From Calliopsis andreniformis (Eukaryota > Arthropoda > Insecta > Hymenoptera > Andrenidae), in the NCBI RefSeq assembly GCF_051401765.1, contig NW_027480422.1, forward strand, positions 19,920,001 to 19,984,000: a stretch of DNA of 64,000 nucleotides, written 5' to 3'. Each line of letters opens with the position of its first letter. Positions within the stretch are counted from its first letter, which is position 1. Below the pieces are notes generated by a model, which did not search any database, was not told the origin of the DNA, and was given only the letters and a program-made list of their open reading frames with translations. The translations under genes were made by a program, and so were the position numbers. Below, piece by piece: positions 11,690-25,214 of the stretch.

Positions 11690-13595
11690 CTTCTGGTGTA
11701 GACGTCTTAGGCCCTAGCTATTCGATCTGGAGGAACAACGCCCTAGAGTGAAGCCTAGGTTGCCCGGAACGTAGAAATGACCATCACTTTCACACTGGTT
11801 GCAATTATTCCTGTTATATGATGGAAAAACTGTTGTATCTATTTTGTATTTTATGCTTCTGGCGTTGACTTCTTAGGTCCTAACTATTGGATCTGGTGGA
11901 GCAACGCCCTAGGGTGTAGCCTGGGTTGCCCGGAACGTAGAAATGACCCTCACGTTCACATTTGTTGCAATTATTCCCGTTATGCGATGGAAAAACTGTT
12001 GTATTTTTATTGTATTTTTTGTTTCGGGCGTTGACTTCTAAGGCCGTAGCTATTCGATGTGTTGGAGCAACGCCCTAGGGTGAAGCCTAGATTGCCCGGA
12101 ACGTAGAAATGACCATAACTTTCATACTGATTGCAATTATTCGTTTTATACGATGGAAAAGCTGTTGTATTTATATTGTATTTTAACCCTCTGGCGTTGA
12201 CTTCTAAGGCCGTAGCTATTCGATCTGGTGGAGCAACGAACTAGGGTGAAGCCTAGGTTGCCCGGAACGTAGAAATGACCAATACTTTCACACTGGTTGC
12301 AATTATTCGTTACATACGATGGAAAAACTGTTGTATTTATTTTGTATTTGGTGCTTCTGGCATTGACTTCTTAAGCCCTAACTATTGGTTGTGGTGGACC
12401 AACGCCCTAGAGTGAAGCCTACGTTGCCCGGAACGTAGTAATGACCATTTCTTTCACACTGGTTGTAATTATTCCTGGTATACGATGGAAGAACTGCTCT
12501 ATTTTTATTTTATTTTATGCTCCTGGCGTTGACTTCTAAGGACCTAGCTATTCGATCTGGTGGAGCAACGCCCTAGGGTGAAGCCTAGGTTGCCGGGAAC
12601 GTAGAAATGACCCTCACGTTCACATTTGTTGCAATTATTCCCATTATGCGATGGAAAAACTGTTTTATTTTTATTGTATTTTTTGTTTCGGGCGTTGACT
12701 TCTAAGTCCCTAGCAATTCGATCTGGTGGAACAATGCCTCAGTGTTAAGTCTAGGATGCCCGGAACGTAGATATGGCCGTTACTTTCACACTGGTTGCAA
12801 TTATTAATTTTATACGATGGTAAAACTGTTGTACATATATCGTATTTTATGCTTCTGGCGTTGTCTTCTTAGGCCCTAACTATTCGCTCTGGTGGAACAA
12901 CGCCCTCGAGTGATGCATAGGTCTCCCGGATCGTAGAAATGACCATTACTTGCACACTGGTTGCAATTATTCGTTTTATACGATGGAAAAACTGTTGTAT
13001 TTTTATTTTATTTTATGCTTCTGGCGTTGACTTCTAAGACCCTAGCTATTCGATCTGGTGGAGCAACGCCCTAGAGCGAAGCCTAGGTTGCCCGGAACGT
13101 AGAAATGGCCATCACCTTCACTCTGGTTGCAATTATTCCTGTTATACGATGGAAAAACTCTTGTATTTATATTATATTTTATGCTTCAGGCGTTAACTTC
13201 TAAGGCCGTAGCTATTCGATGTGGTGGAGCAACGCCCTAGAGAGAAGGCTAGATTTCCCGGAATGTAGAAATGACCATTACCTTCAGGCATGTTGCAATT
13301 GCTCCTGTTATACGATGAAAGAACTGTTGTATTTTTCATGTGTTTTATGCGTCTGGAGTTGTTTTCTAAGGCACTGACTATTCGACCTGGAGGAACAACG
13401 CCATAGGGTGAAGCCTAGATTGCCCGGAACGTAGAAATGACCATAACCTTCATACTGATTGCAATTATTCGTTTTATACGATGGAAAAACAGTTGTACTT
13501 ATATTGTATGTTATGCCTCTGGCGTTGACTCCTAAGGCCGTAGCTATTCGATCTGGTGTAGTAACGCCCTAGACTGAAGCCTAGGTTGCCCGGAA
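11690..13595 (+). repeat. 11.5-monomer block, copy 1
   Basis: This recurs at 16,173-18,078, 4483 bp (27 monomers plus 1 bp) downstream. The order is GTAGACGTC, TTATATGATGG, CCCTCACG, GATGTGTTGG, TTTTAACCCT, CCAATAC or CGAATAC, GCATTG, GTATACGATGG, TAGATATGG, GATCGTAG, GGCCATCACC, CTTCAGGCATG. Its inner part is also the block found at window start and at about 55,690-56,580. Confidence 0.9.
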
Positions 13596-14259
13596 CGTAG
13601 AAATGCCCATTACTTTCACACTGGTTGTAATTATTCCTGTTATATGACGGAAAAACTGTTGTATTTATATTGTATTTTATGGGTCTGGAGTTGTTTTCTA
13701 AGCCCCAAACTATTCGACCTGGTGGACCAACAACGTAGAGTGAAGCCAAGGATGCCCGCAACGTAGAAATGACCATATCTTTCACACTGTTTGCAATTAT
13801 TCCTGTTATACGATTGAAAGACTGTTGTATTTATATTGTATTTTATGCTTCTGGCGTTGACTTCTAAGGCCGCAGCTATTCGATGTGGTGAAACAACGCT
13901 CTAGAGTGAAGCCTAGGTTGCCCGGAATGTAGAAATGACCATCACTTTCACACTGGTTGCTATTATTCCCGTTATACGATGGAAAAACAGTTGTATTTTT
14001 ATTGTATTTTATGTTTCGGGCGTTGACTTCTAAGGCCCTAGCTATTCGATCTGGTGGAGCAACGCCCTAGAGTGAAGTCTAGGTTGCACGGAACGTAGAA
14101 ATGCCCATTTCTTTCACACTGTTTGCAATTATTCCTGTCATACGTTGGAAAAACTGTGGTATTTTTATTGTATTTTATGCTCCGGGCGTTGACTTCTGAG
14201 GTCCTAACTATTGGATCTGGTGGAGCAACGCCCTAGAGTGAAGCCTAGGTTGCACGGAA
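13596..14259 (+). repeat. 4-monomer block, copy 2 of 1644-2307
   Basis: It is 72 monomers from copy 1. It lacks the upstream one-base deletion seen at 1637. A 103-codon minus-strand open frame (13,474-13,785) lies across two monomers here; it is a repeat by-product and is not called as a gene. Confidence 0.85.
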
Positions 14260-14580
14260 CGTAGAAATGACCATACCCTCCACACTTGTTGCAATTATTC
14301 GTATTATACGATGGAAAAACTGTTGCATTTATATTGTATTTTGTGCTTCTGGCGTTGACTTCTTAGGCCCTAACTAATCGATCTGGTGGAGCAACGCCCT
14401 ACAGAGAAGCCTAGATTTCCCGGAATGTAGAAAAGACCATTACCTTCAGGCATGTTGCAATTGTTCCTGTTATACGATGAAAGAACTGTTGTATTTTTCT
14501 TGTGTTTTATGCGTCTGGAGTTGTTTTCTAAGGCCCTAACTATTCGACCTGGTGGAGCAACGCCCTAGAGTGAAGCCTAG
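14146..14580 (+). repeat. Flank piece recurring in the core at 22,944-23,378
   Basis: The offset is 8798 bp (53 x 166). Shared marks are CTGTGGTATTTTTATTG, GCTCCGGGCG, CTTCTGAGGTCC and CTTCAGGCATG with CTTGTGTTTTATGCG. It is one of the few long matches joining flank-type and core-type sequence. Confidence 0.83.
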
Positions 14581-14737
14581 GTTGCACGGAACATAGAAAT
14601 GCCCATTACTTTCACACTGGTTGTAATTATTCCTGTTATACGATGGAATAACTGTTGTATTTATATTTTAATTTATATTTCAGGCGTTGACTTCTAAGGT
14701 CTTAACTATTCGATCTGGTGGAGCAACGCCATAGAGT

Positions 14738-16512
14738 GAAGCCTAGGTTGCCCGGAACGTAGAAATGACCATAACCTTCATACTGATTGCAATTATTCGT
14801 TTTATACGATGGAAAAGCTGTTGTACTTATATTGTATGTTATGCCTCTGGCGTTGACTCCTAAGGCCGTAGCTATTCGATGTGGTGGAGCAACGCCATAG
14901 CGTGAAGCCTAGGTTGCCCGGAGCATAGAAATAACCATTACTTCCACACTGTTTGCAATTATTCATTTTATACAATGGAAAAACTCTTGTATTTATGTTG
15001 TATTTTATAGTTATGGCGTTGTCTTCTAAGACCGTAGCTATTCGATGTGGTGGAGCAACGCCATAGCGTGAAGCCTAGGTTGCCCGGAACATAGAAATAA
15101 CCATTACTTCCACACTGTTTGCAATTATTCATTTTATACAATGGAAAAACTGTTGTATTTATGTTGTATTTTATAGTTATGGCGTTGTCTTCTAAGACCG
15201 TAGCTATTCGATGTGGTGGAGAAATGCCCTAGAGTGAAGCCTAGGTTGCCCGGAAGCGTAGAAATGACCATATCTTTCACACTGGTTGCAATTATTCCTG
15301 TTATACAAGGGAATAACTGTTGTATTTATATTGCAGTTTATGCATCTGGCGTTGACTTCTTAGTCCCTAACTATTCGATCTGGCGGAACAACGCACTAGA
15401 GTGAATCCTACGTTGCCCGGAACGTAGAAATGACCATCACTTTCACACTGGTTGCAATTATTCCTGTTATACGATGGAAAAACTGTTGGATCTATTTTGT
15501 ATTTTATGCTTCTGGCGTTGACTTCTTAGGTCCTAACTATTGGATCTGGTGGAGCAACGCCCTCTAGTGAAGCCCAGGTCGCCCGGAACGTAGAAATGAC
15601 CATCACTTTCACACTGGTTGCAATTATTCCTGTTATACGATAGAAAAACTGTTGGATCTATTTTGTATTTTATGCTTCTGGCGTTGACTTCTTAGGTCCT
15701 AACTATTGGATCTGGTGGAGCAACGCCCTCTACTGAAGCCCAGGTTGCCCGGAACGTAGAAATGACCATCACTTTCACACTGGTTGAAATTATTCCTGTT
15801 ATATGATGGAAAAGCTGTTGTATCTATTTTGTATTTTATGCTTCTGGCGTTGACTTCTTATGTCCTAACTATTGGATCCGGTGGAGCAACGACCCATGGT
15901 GAAGCCTAGGTTGCCCGGGACGTAGAAATGACCATAATTTTCACACGGATTGCAATTATTCGTTTAATACGATGGAAAAACTGTTGTATTTATATTGTAT
16001 GTTCTGCGTCTGGCTTTGACTTCTAAGGTCCTAGCTATTCGATCTGGTGGTGCTACGTCCAAGAGTGAAGCCTATGGTGCCTGGAACGCAGAAATGACCA
16101 AAACTTTCACACTGGTAGCAATTATTCGTTTTATACAATGGAAAAACTGTTGTATTTATATTGTATTTTATGCTTCTGGTGTAGACGTCTTAGGCCCTAG
16201 CTATTCGGTCTGGAGGAACAACGCCCTAGAGTGAAGCCTAGGTTGCCCGGAACGTAGAAATGACCATCACTTTCACACTGGTTGCAATTATTCCTGTTAT
16301 ATGATGGAAAAACTGTTGTATCTATTTTGTATTTTATGCTTCTGGCGTTGACTTCTTAGGTCCTAACTATTGGATTTGGTGGAGCAACGCCCTAGGGTGT
16401 AGCCTGGGTTGCCCGGAACGTAGAAATGACCCTCACGTTCACATTTGTTGCAATTATTCCCGTTATGCGATGGAAAAACTGTTGTATTTTTATTGTATTT
16501 TTTGTTTCGGGC
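14738..16512 (+). repeat. GACCCATGG block, long version (copy 2 of 3)
   Basis: Against 6271-7710 this copy has one extra CCATAGCGTG/CATAGAAATAACC monomer (near 14,924-15,256) and one extra TTGGATCTATTTTG monomer (near 15,423-15,920, three instead of two). The offset to copy 1 steps from 8467 to 8633 to 8799, rising by one monomer each time. Confidence 0.88.
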
Positions 16513-18078
16513 GTTGACTTCTAAGGCCGTAGCTATTCGATGTGTTGGAGCAACGCCCTAGGGTGAAGCCTAGATTGCCCGGAACGTAGAAATGACCATA
16601 ACTTTCATACTGATTGCAATTATTCGTTTTATACGATGGAAAAGCTGTTGTATTTATATTGTATTTTAACCCTCTGGCGTTGACTTCTAAGGCCGTAGCT
16701 ATTCGATCTGGTGGAGCAACGAACTAGGGTGAAGCCTAGGTTGCCCGGAACGTAGAAATGACGAATACTTTCACACTGGTTGCAATTATTCGTTACATAC
16801 GATGGAAAAACTGTTGTATTTATTTTGTATTTGGTGCTTCTGGCATTGACTTCTTAAGCCCTAACTATTGGTTGTGGTGGACCAACGCCCTAGAGTGAAG
16901 CCTACGTTGCCCGGAACGTAGTAATGACCATTTCTTTCACACTGGTTGTAATTATTCCTGGTATACGATGGAAGAACTGCTCTATTTTTATTTTATTTTA
17001 TGCTCCTGGCGTTGACTTCTAAGGACCTAGCTAATCGATCTGGTGGAGCAACGCCCTAGGGTGAAGCCTAGGTTGCCCGGAACGTAGAAATGACCCTCAC
17101 GTTCACATTTGTTGCAATTATTCCCATTATGCGATGGAAAAACTGTTTTATTTTTATTGTATTTTTTGTTTCGGGCGTTGACTTCTAAGTCCCTAGCTAT
17201 TCGATCTGGTGGAACAATGCCTCAGTGTTAAGTCTAGGATGCCCGGAACGTAGATATGGCCGTTACTTTCACACTGGTTGCAATTATTAATTTTATACGA
17301 TGGTAAAACTGTTGTACATATATCGTATTTTATGCTTCTGGCGTTGACTTCTTAGGCCCTAACTATTCGCTCTGGTGGAACAACGCCCTCGAGTGATGCA
17401 TAGGTCTCCCGGATCGTAGAAATGACCATTACTTGCACACTGGTTGCAATTATTCGTTTTATACGATGGAAAAACTGTTGTATTTTTATTTTATTTTATG
17501 CTTCTGGCGTTGACTTCTAAGACCCTAGCTATTCGATCTGGTGGAGCAACGCCCTAGAGCGAAGCCTAGGTTGCCCGGAACGTAGAAATGGCCATCACCT
17601 TCACTCTGGTTGCAATTATTCCTGTTATACGATGGAAAAACTCTTGTATTTATATTATATTTTATGCTTCAGGCGTTGACTTCTAAGGCCGTAGCTATTC
17701 GATGTGGTGGAGCAACGGCCTAGAGAGAAGGCTAGATTTCCCGGAATGTAGAAATGACCATTACCTTCAGGCATGTTGCAATTGCTCCTGTTATACGATG
17801 AAAGAACTGTTGTATTTTTCATGTGTTTTATGCGTCTGGAGTTGTTTTCTAAGGCACTGACTATTCGATCTGGAGGAACAACGCCATAGGGTGAAGCCTA
17901 GATTGCCCGGAACGTAGAAATGACCATAACCTTCATACTGATTGCAATTATTCGTTTTATACGATGGAAAAACAGTTGTACTTATATTGTATGTTACGCC
18001 TCTGGCGTTGACTCCTAAGGCCGTAGCTATTCGATCTGGTGTAGTAACGCCCTAGACTGAAGCCTAGGTTGCCCGGAA
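16173..18078 (+). repeat. 11.5-monomer block, copy 2
   Basis: Copy of 11,690-13,595. It begins at the GTAGACGTC monomer and ends at 18,078, where it runs into a CATCACTTTC monomer while copy 1 runs into CCCATTAC. Part of it (to about 17,427) is also matched by the right flank to 56,589, at an offset of 39,161. Confidence 0.9.
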
Positions 18079-18713
18079 CGTAGAAATGACCATCACTTTC
18101 ACACTGGTTGCAATTATTCCTGTTATATGATGGAAAAGCTGTTGTATCTATTTTGTATTTTATGCTTCTGGCGTTGACTTCTTTGGGCCCTAACTATTCG
18201 ATCTGGTGGAGCAACGCCCTAGAGTGAAGCCTAGGTTGCCCGGAACGTGGAAATGACCATTACCTTCACACTGTTTGCGATTATTCATTTTATACGATGG
18301 TAAAACTGTTGTACATATATCGTATTTTATGATTCTGGCGTTAACTTTTAGGCCCTAACTATTCGATCAGGTGGAGCGACGCCCTAGGGTGTAGCCTGGG
18401 TTGCCCGGAACGTAGAAATGACCCTCACGTTCACATTTGTTGCAATTATTCCCGTTATGCGATGGAAAAACTGTTGTATTTTTATTGTATTTTTTGTTTC
18501 GGGCGTTGACTTCTAAGGCCGTAGCTATTCGATGTGTTGGAGCAACGCCCTAGGGTGAAGCCTAGATTGCCCGGAACGTAGAAATGACCATAACTTTCAT
18601 ACTGATTGCAATTATTCGTTTTATACGATGGAAAAGCTGTTGTATTTATATTGTATTTTAACCCTCTGGCGTTGACTTCTAAGGCCGTAGCTATTCGATC
18701 TGGTGGAGCAACG
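18079..18713 (+). repeat. Left flank/core junction
   Basis: It contains a +1 (CTTCTTTGGGCCC) near 18,190 and a -1 (TTAACTTTTAGGCC) near 18,341, then about 300 bp of flank sequence including the last left-hand CCCTCACG monomer (18,411). The match to 16,371-16,711 stops at about 18,713. There GCAACGCCCAACAG replaces GCAACGAACTAGGG and core-type monomers begin. Confidence 0.75.
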
Positions 18714-20136
18714 CCCAACAGTGAAGCCTAGGTTGCCCGGAACGTAGAAATGACCATTACTTTCACACTGTTTGCAATTATTCATTTTATACAATGGAAA
18801 AACTGTTGTATTTATATTGTATTTTATGCTTCTGGCGTTGTCTTCTTAGGCCCTAACTATTCGATCTGGTGGAGCAACGCCCTAGAGTGAAGCCTAGGTT
18901 GCCGCGAACGTGGAAATGGCCATTACCTTCACACTGTTTGCGCTTATACATTTTATACGTTGGTAAAACTGTTGTACCTATGTTGTCGTTTATACTTCTG
19001 GCGTTGAATTCTAAGTCCCTAGCTATTCGATCAGGTGGAGCGACGCCCTAGAGTGAAGCCTAGGCTACCCGGAACGTAGAAATGACCAGTACTTTCACAC
19101 TGCTTGCAGTTATTCCTGTTATACAATGGAAAAACTGTTGCATTTTTATTGTATTTTATGCTTCTGGCGTTGTATTCAGAGTCCCTAGCTATTCGATCTG
19201 GTGGAGCAACGCCCTGGAGTTAAGCCAAGGTTGCCCGGAACGTAGAAATGACCATAACTTTCACACTGGTTGCAATTATTCGTTCTATACAATGGAAAAA
19301 CGGTTCTATTTATTTTGTATTTCATGCTTCGGGCGTTGACTTCTAAGTCTCTAACTATTCCATCTGGTGGAGCAACGCCCTACAGTTAAGCGTAGGTTGC
19401 CCGGAACGTAGAAATGACCTTTACTTTCACTCTGTTTGCAAATATACATTATATACGGTGGAAAAGATGTTCTATTTAAATTGTATTTTATGCTTCTGGC
19501 GTTGACTTCTTAGGCCCTACCTATTCGATCTGGTGGAACAACGCCCTACAGTGAAGCCTAGGTTGCCCGGAACGTAGAAATGACCTCTACTTTCACACTA
19601 TTCGCATATATACATTTTATACGTTGGTAAAACTGTTGTACCTATGTTGTCGTTTATACTTCTGGCGTTGAATTCTAAGTCCCTAGCTATTCGATCAGGT
19701 GGAGCAACGCCCTACAGTGAAGCCTAGGTTGCCCGGAACGTAGAAATGACCTTTACTTTCACACTATTTGCATATATACATTATATACGATGGAAAAGCT
19801 GTTGTATTTATATTGTATTTTGTGCTTCTGGCGTTGTCTTCATAGGCCCTAACTATTCGATCTGGTGGAGCAACGCCCTAGGGAGAAGCCTAGGTTGCCC
19901 GGAACGTAGAAATGACCATAACTATCGGACTGGTTGCAGTTATTCGTTTTATACGATGGAAAGACTGCTGTATTCATATTGTATTTTATAGTTATGGCGT
20001 TGTCTTCTAGGGGCGTAGCTATTCGATGAGGTTGAGCAACGCCGTAGAGTGAAGCCTAGGTTGCCCGGAACGTAGAAATGGCAATAGCTTTCATACTGGT
20101 TGCAATTATTCGATTTATACGCTGGAAAAACTGTTG
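18714..20136 (+). repeat. Core start, mostly unpaired monomers
   Basis: Core-type monomers with AAATATACATTATATACG or CATATATACATTATATACG forms, also common at 48.9-53.2 kb. About 18,949-19,046 recurs at 19,613-19,710, exactly 4 monomers on, with the rare stretch GTACCTATGTTGTCG. I found no partner for the whole stretch and no non-satellite sequence. Confidence 0.8.
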
Positions 20137-22710
20137 TACTTATTTTGTATTTGGTGCTCCTGGCGTTGACTTCTTAGGCCCTAACTGTTCGATCAGGTGG
20201 AGCAACGCCCTAGGGTGAAGCCTAGGTTGCCCGGAACGTAGAAAGGACCATAACTATCATAGCGGTTGCAATTACTCCTGTTATACGATAGACAAACTGT
20301 TGGGTTTTGATTGTACTTTATGCTCCTGGCGTTGTCTTCTAAGGCCCTATGTATTCGATCTGGTGGAGCAATGCCTCAGAGTTAAGTCTAGGATGCCCGG
20401 AACGTAGAAATTGCCGTTACTTTCACACTGGTTGCAATTATTCGTTTTACACGATGGAAAAGCTGTTGTATTTATATGGTATTTTATGTTTCTGGTGTTG
20501 ACTTCTAAGGCCGCAGCTATTCGATGTGGTGGAACAACGCCCTGGAGTGAAGCCTGGGTTGCGCGGAACGTAGAAATGACCATACCTTCCACACTGGTTG
20601 CAATTATGCCAGTTATACGATGGTAAAACTGTTGCATTTTTATTGTATTTTATGCGTCTGGAGTTGTTTTCTAAGGCGCCAACTATTCGACCTGGTGGAG
20701 CAACGCCCTAGAGTGAAGTCTAGGTTGCACGGAACGTAGAAATGCCCATTTCTTTCACACTGGTTGTAATTATTCCTGTTATAATATGGAATAACTGCTC
20801 TATTTTTATTTCACTTTATGCTTCTGGCGTTGACTTCTAATGCCCTAGCTATTCGATCTGGTGGAGCAACGCCCTAGGGTGAAGCCTAGGTTGCCCGCAA
20901 CGTAGAAATCACCTTCACCTTCACTCTGGTTGCAATTCTTCCTGTTATACGATGGAAAAGCTGTTGTATCTTTATTGTATTTTATGCCTCTGTCGTTGAC
21001 TTCTTAGGCCCTAACCATTGGATCTGGTGGACCAACGCCCTAGAGTGAAGCCTAGGTTGCTCGGAACGTAGAAATGACCGTTACCTTCACACTGCTTGCA
21101 ATTATTCATTTTATACGATTGAAAAGCTGTTACACTTATGTTGTATTTTATTCTGCAGGCGTTGACTTCTAAGGCCGTAGCTATTCGATCTGGTGGAGCA
21201 ACGCCCTAGGGTGAAGCCTAGGTTGCCCGCAACGTAGAAATGACCTTCACCTTCACTCTGGTTGCAATTATTCCTGTTATACGATGGAAAACCTGTTGTA
21301 TCTTTATTGCATTTTATGCCTCTGTCGTTGACTTCTTAGGCCCTAACCATTGGATCTGGTGGACCAACGCCCTAGAGTGAAGCCTAGGTTGCTCGGAACG
21401 TAGAAATGACCATAACTTTCACACTGGCTGCAATTATTCGTTTTATACAATGGAAAAACTGTTCTATTTATTTTGTATTTTACGCTTCGGGCGTTGACTT
21501 CTAAGGCCCTAACTATTCGATTTGGTGGAGCAACGCTCTAGAGTGAAGCCTGGGTTATCCAGAACGTAGAAATGACCATTACCTTCACACTGCTTGCAAT
21601 TATACATTTTATACGATGGAAAAACTGCGGTACTTATGTTGTATTTTATTCTTCTGGCGTTGAATTCTAAGTCCATAGCTATTCGATCTGGTGGAGCAAC
21701 GCCCTACTGTGAAGCCTAGGTTACACGGAACATAGAAATGATCAGTACTTTCACACTGGTTGCAGCTTTCCTGTTATACGATGGAAAAACTGTTGCATTT
21801 TTATTGTATTTTATGCTTCTGGCGTTGTATTCAAAGTCCCTAACTATTCGATCTGGTGGAGCAACGCCCTGGAGTTAAGCCTAGGTTGCCCGGAACGTAG
21901 AGATGACCATAACTTACACACTGGTTGCAATTATCTATTTTATACGATTTAAGAACTGCTGTACATATATCGTATTTTATGCTTTTGGCGTTGACTTCTT
22001 AGGTCCTAACTATTCGATCTGGTGGAGCAACGCCCTAGAGTGAAGCCTAGGTTGCCCGGAACGTAGAAATGACCATAACTTTCACAATGGTTGCAATTAT
22101 TCGTTATATACAATGGAAAAACTGTTCTATTTATTTTGTATTTTATGCTTAAGGCGCTGACTTCTAAGGCCGTAGCTGTTCGATGTGTTGGAGCAACTCT
22201 CTTGAGTGAGTCCTAGGTTGCCAGGAACGTAGAAATGACCATACCTTTCACACTGTTTGCAATTATTCCAGTTATACGGTGGAAAAGCTGTTGTATTTAT
22301 ATTGTATTTAATGATTCTGGCGTTGACTTCTAAGGCCATAGCTTTTCGACGTGGTCGAGCAACGCCCTCGAGTGAAGCCTAGGTAGCCCGGAACGTAGAA
22401 ATGACCATACCTTACACACTGGTTGCAATTATTCGTGTTATACGATGGAAAAGCTGTTGTATTTATATTGCATTTTATGCTTCTGGCGTAGTCTTCTTAG
22501 GCCCTAACTATTCGATCTGGTGGAACAACGCCCTAGAGTGAAGCCTAGGTTGCCCGGAACGTAGAAATTACCAACACTTTCACACTGGTTGCAATTATTC
22601 CTGTCATCCGATGGAAAAACTGTTGCATCTATTTTGTATTTTATGCTTCTGGCGTTGACTTCTTAGGTCCTAACTATTGGATCTGGTGGAGCAACGCCCT
22701 AGGGTGAAGC
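20137..22710 (+). repeat. Long core block, copy 1 of 3
   Basis: This matches 28,268-30,343, and its second half matches 23,888-25,200. Relative to copy 3 it has two additional monomers (20,901-21,067 is repeated as 21,235-21,399) and one additional monomer at 22,394-22,559. Marks are TTATAATATGG, CCTCTGTCGTTG, TGGCTGCAATT, the -1 GCAGCTTTCC near 21,766, CTCTCTTGAGTGAGTCC and TTACCAACAC. Confidence 0.88.
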
Positions 22711-23887
22711 CTAGGTTGCACGGAACGTAGAAATGCCCATTACTCTCACACTGGTTGTAATTAACCCTGTTACACGATGGAATAACTGTTGTATTTTTAA
22801 TTCATTTTGTGCTTCTGGCGTTGACTTGTAAGGCCGTAGGTATTCGATGTGGTGGAGCAACGCCATAGCGTGAAGCCTAGGTTGCCCGGAACGTAGAAAT
22901 AAACATTACTTCCACACTGTTTGCAATTATTCCTGTTATACGATGGAAAAACTGTGGTATTTTTATTGTATTTTATGCTCCGGGCGTTGACTTCTGAGGT
23001 CCTAACTATTGGATCTGCTGGAGCAACGCCCTAGTGTGAAGCCTAGGTTGCACGGAACGTAGAAATGACCATACCTTTCACACTTGTTGCAATTATTCGT
23101 ATTATACGTTGGAAAAACAGTTGTATTTATATTGTATTTTATGCTTCTGGCGTTGACTTCTTAGGCCCTAACTATTCGATCTGTTGGAGCAACGCCCTAG
23201 AGAGAAGCCTAGATTTCCCGGAATGTAGAAAAGACCATTACCTTCAGGCATGTTGCAATTGTTCCTGTTATACGATGAAAGAACTGTTGTATTTTTCTTG
23301 TGTTTTATGCGTCTGGAGTTGTTTTCTAAGGCCCTAACTATTCGACCTGGTGGAGCAACGCCCTAGAGCGAAGCCTAGGTTGCCCGGAACGTAGAAATGA
23401 CCTTTACTTTCACACTATTTGCATATATACATTATATACGATGGAAAAACTGCTGTATTTTTATTGTATTTTATGCTTCGGGCGTTGACTTCTAAGGCCG
23501 TAGCTATTCGATCTGGTATAGCAACGCCCTTGGGTGAAGCCTAGGTTGGCCGGAACGTAGAAATGGACATAACTTTCATACTGGTTGCAATTATTCGTTT
23601 TATACCGTGGAAAGACTGTTGTATTTATATTGTGTTTAATGCGTCTGGAGTTGTTTTCTAAGGCCCTAACTATTCGACCTGATGGACCAACGGCCTAGCG
23701 TGAAGCCTAGGTAGCACGGAACGTAGAAATGCCCATTACTCTCACACTGGTTGTAATTAACCCTGTTACACGATGGAATAACTGTTGTATTTTTATTTTA
23801 TTTTGTGCTTCTGGCGTTGACTTCTTAGGCCCTAGCTATTCGATCTGGTGGACCAACGCCCTAGAGTGAAGCCTAGGTTGCTCGGAA
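22711..23887 (+). repeat. Mixed core stretch with flank-like piece
   Basis: It includes the flank-related piece 22,944-23,378. It also includes about 23,450-23,625, which recurs at about 28,096-28,271 (offset 4646) with GGTATAGCAACGCCCTTGGG and TTATACCGTGG. Otherwise it is single monomers. Confidence 0.8.
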
Positions 23888-25214
23888 CGTAGAAATGACC
23901 ATAACTTTCACACTGGCTGCAATTATTCGTTTTATACAATGGAAAAACTGTTCTATTTATTTTGTATCTTATGCTTCGGGCGTTGACTTCTAAGGCCCTA
24001 ACTATTCGATTTGGTGGAGCAACGCTCTAGAGTGAAGCCTAGGTTATCCAGAACGTAGAAATGACCATTACCTTCACACTGCTTGCAATTATACATTTTA
24101 TACGATGGAAAAACTGTGGTACTTATGTTGTATTTTATTCTTCTGGCGTTGAATTCTAAGTCCATAGCTATTCGATCTGTTGAAGCAACGCCCTACAGTG
24201 AAGCCTAGGTTACACGGAACATAGAAATGATCAGTACTTTCACACTGGTTGCAGCTTTCCTGTTATACGATGGAAAAACTGTTGCATTTTTATTGTATTT
24301 TATGCTTCTGGCGTTGTATTCAAAGTCCCTAACTATTCGATCTGGTGGAGCAACGCCCTGGAGTTAAGCCTAGGTTGCCCGGAACGTAGAGATGACCATA
24401 ACTTTTACACTGGTTGCAATTATCTATTTTATACGATGGAAGAACTGCTGTACATATATCGTATTTTATGCTTTTGGCGTTGACTTCTTAGGCCCTAACT
24501 ATTCGATCTGGTGGAGCAACGCCCTAGAGCGAAGCCTAGGTTGCCCGGAACGTAGAAATGACCATAACTTTCACAATGGTTGCAATTATTCGTTATATAC
24601 AATGGAAAAACTGTTCTATTTATTTTGTATTTTATGCTTATGGCGCTGACTTCTAAGGCCGTAGCTGTTCGATGTGTTGGAGCAACTCTCTTGAGTGAGT
24701 CCTAGGTTGCCAGGAACGTAGAAATGACCATATCTTTCACACTGTTTGCAATTATTCCAGTTATACGGTGGAAAAGCTGTTGTATTTATATTGTATTTAA
24801 TGATTCTGGCGTTGACTTCTAAGGCCATAGCTATTCGACGTGGTCGAGCAACGCCCTCGAGTGAAGCCTAGGTAGCCCGGAACGTAGAAATGACCATATC
24901 TTACACACTGGTTGCAATTATTCGTGTTGTACGATGGAAAAGCTGTTGTATTTATATTGCATTTTATGCTTCTGGCGTAGTCTTCTTAGGCCCTAACTAT
25001 TCGATCTGTTGGAACAACGCCCTAGAGTGAAACCTAGGTTGCCCGGATCGTAGAAATTACCAACACTATCACACTGGTTGCAATTATTCCTGTCATCCGA
25101 TGGAAAAACTGTTGCATCTATTTTGTATTTTATGCTTCTGGCGTTGACTTCTTAGGTCCTAACTATTGGATCTGGTTGAGCAACGCCCTAGGGTGAAGCC
25201 TAGGCTGCCCGGAA
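23888..25214 (+). repeat. Long core block, copy 2 of 3 (8 monomers)
   Basis: This aligns to 21,399-22,710 at 2489 bp (15 monomers minus 1 bp) and to 29,198-30,343. It carries the same -1 deletion GCAGCTTTCC near 24,255, so that deletion predates the triplication. The monomer at about 24,884-25,050 is absent from copy 3. Confidence 0.88.

Noticed and set aside
13474..13785. 103-codon minus-strand open frame, the longest in the window, and some 45 others of 60-96 codons
   Set aside because: All lie in satellite. 166 is 55 codons plus one base, so each frame rotates through the monomer and soon meets a stop. Identical predicted proteins simply mark duplicated DNA. No signal peptide, known domain or codon-position bias is visible.
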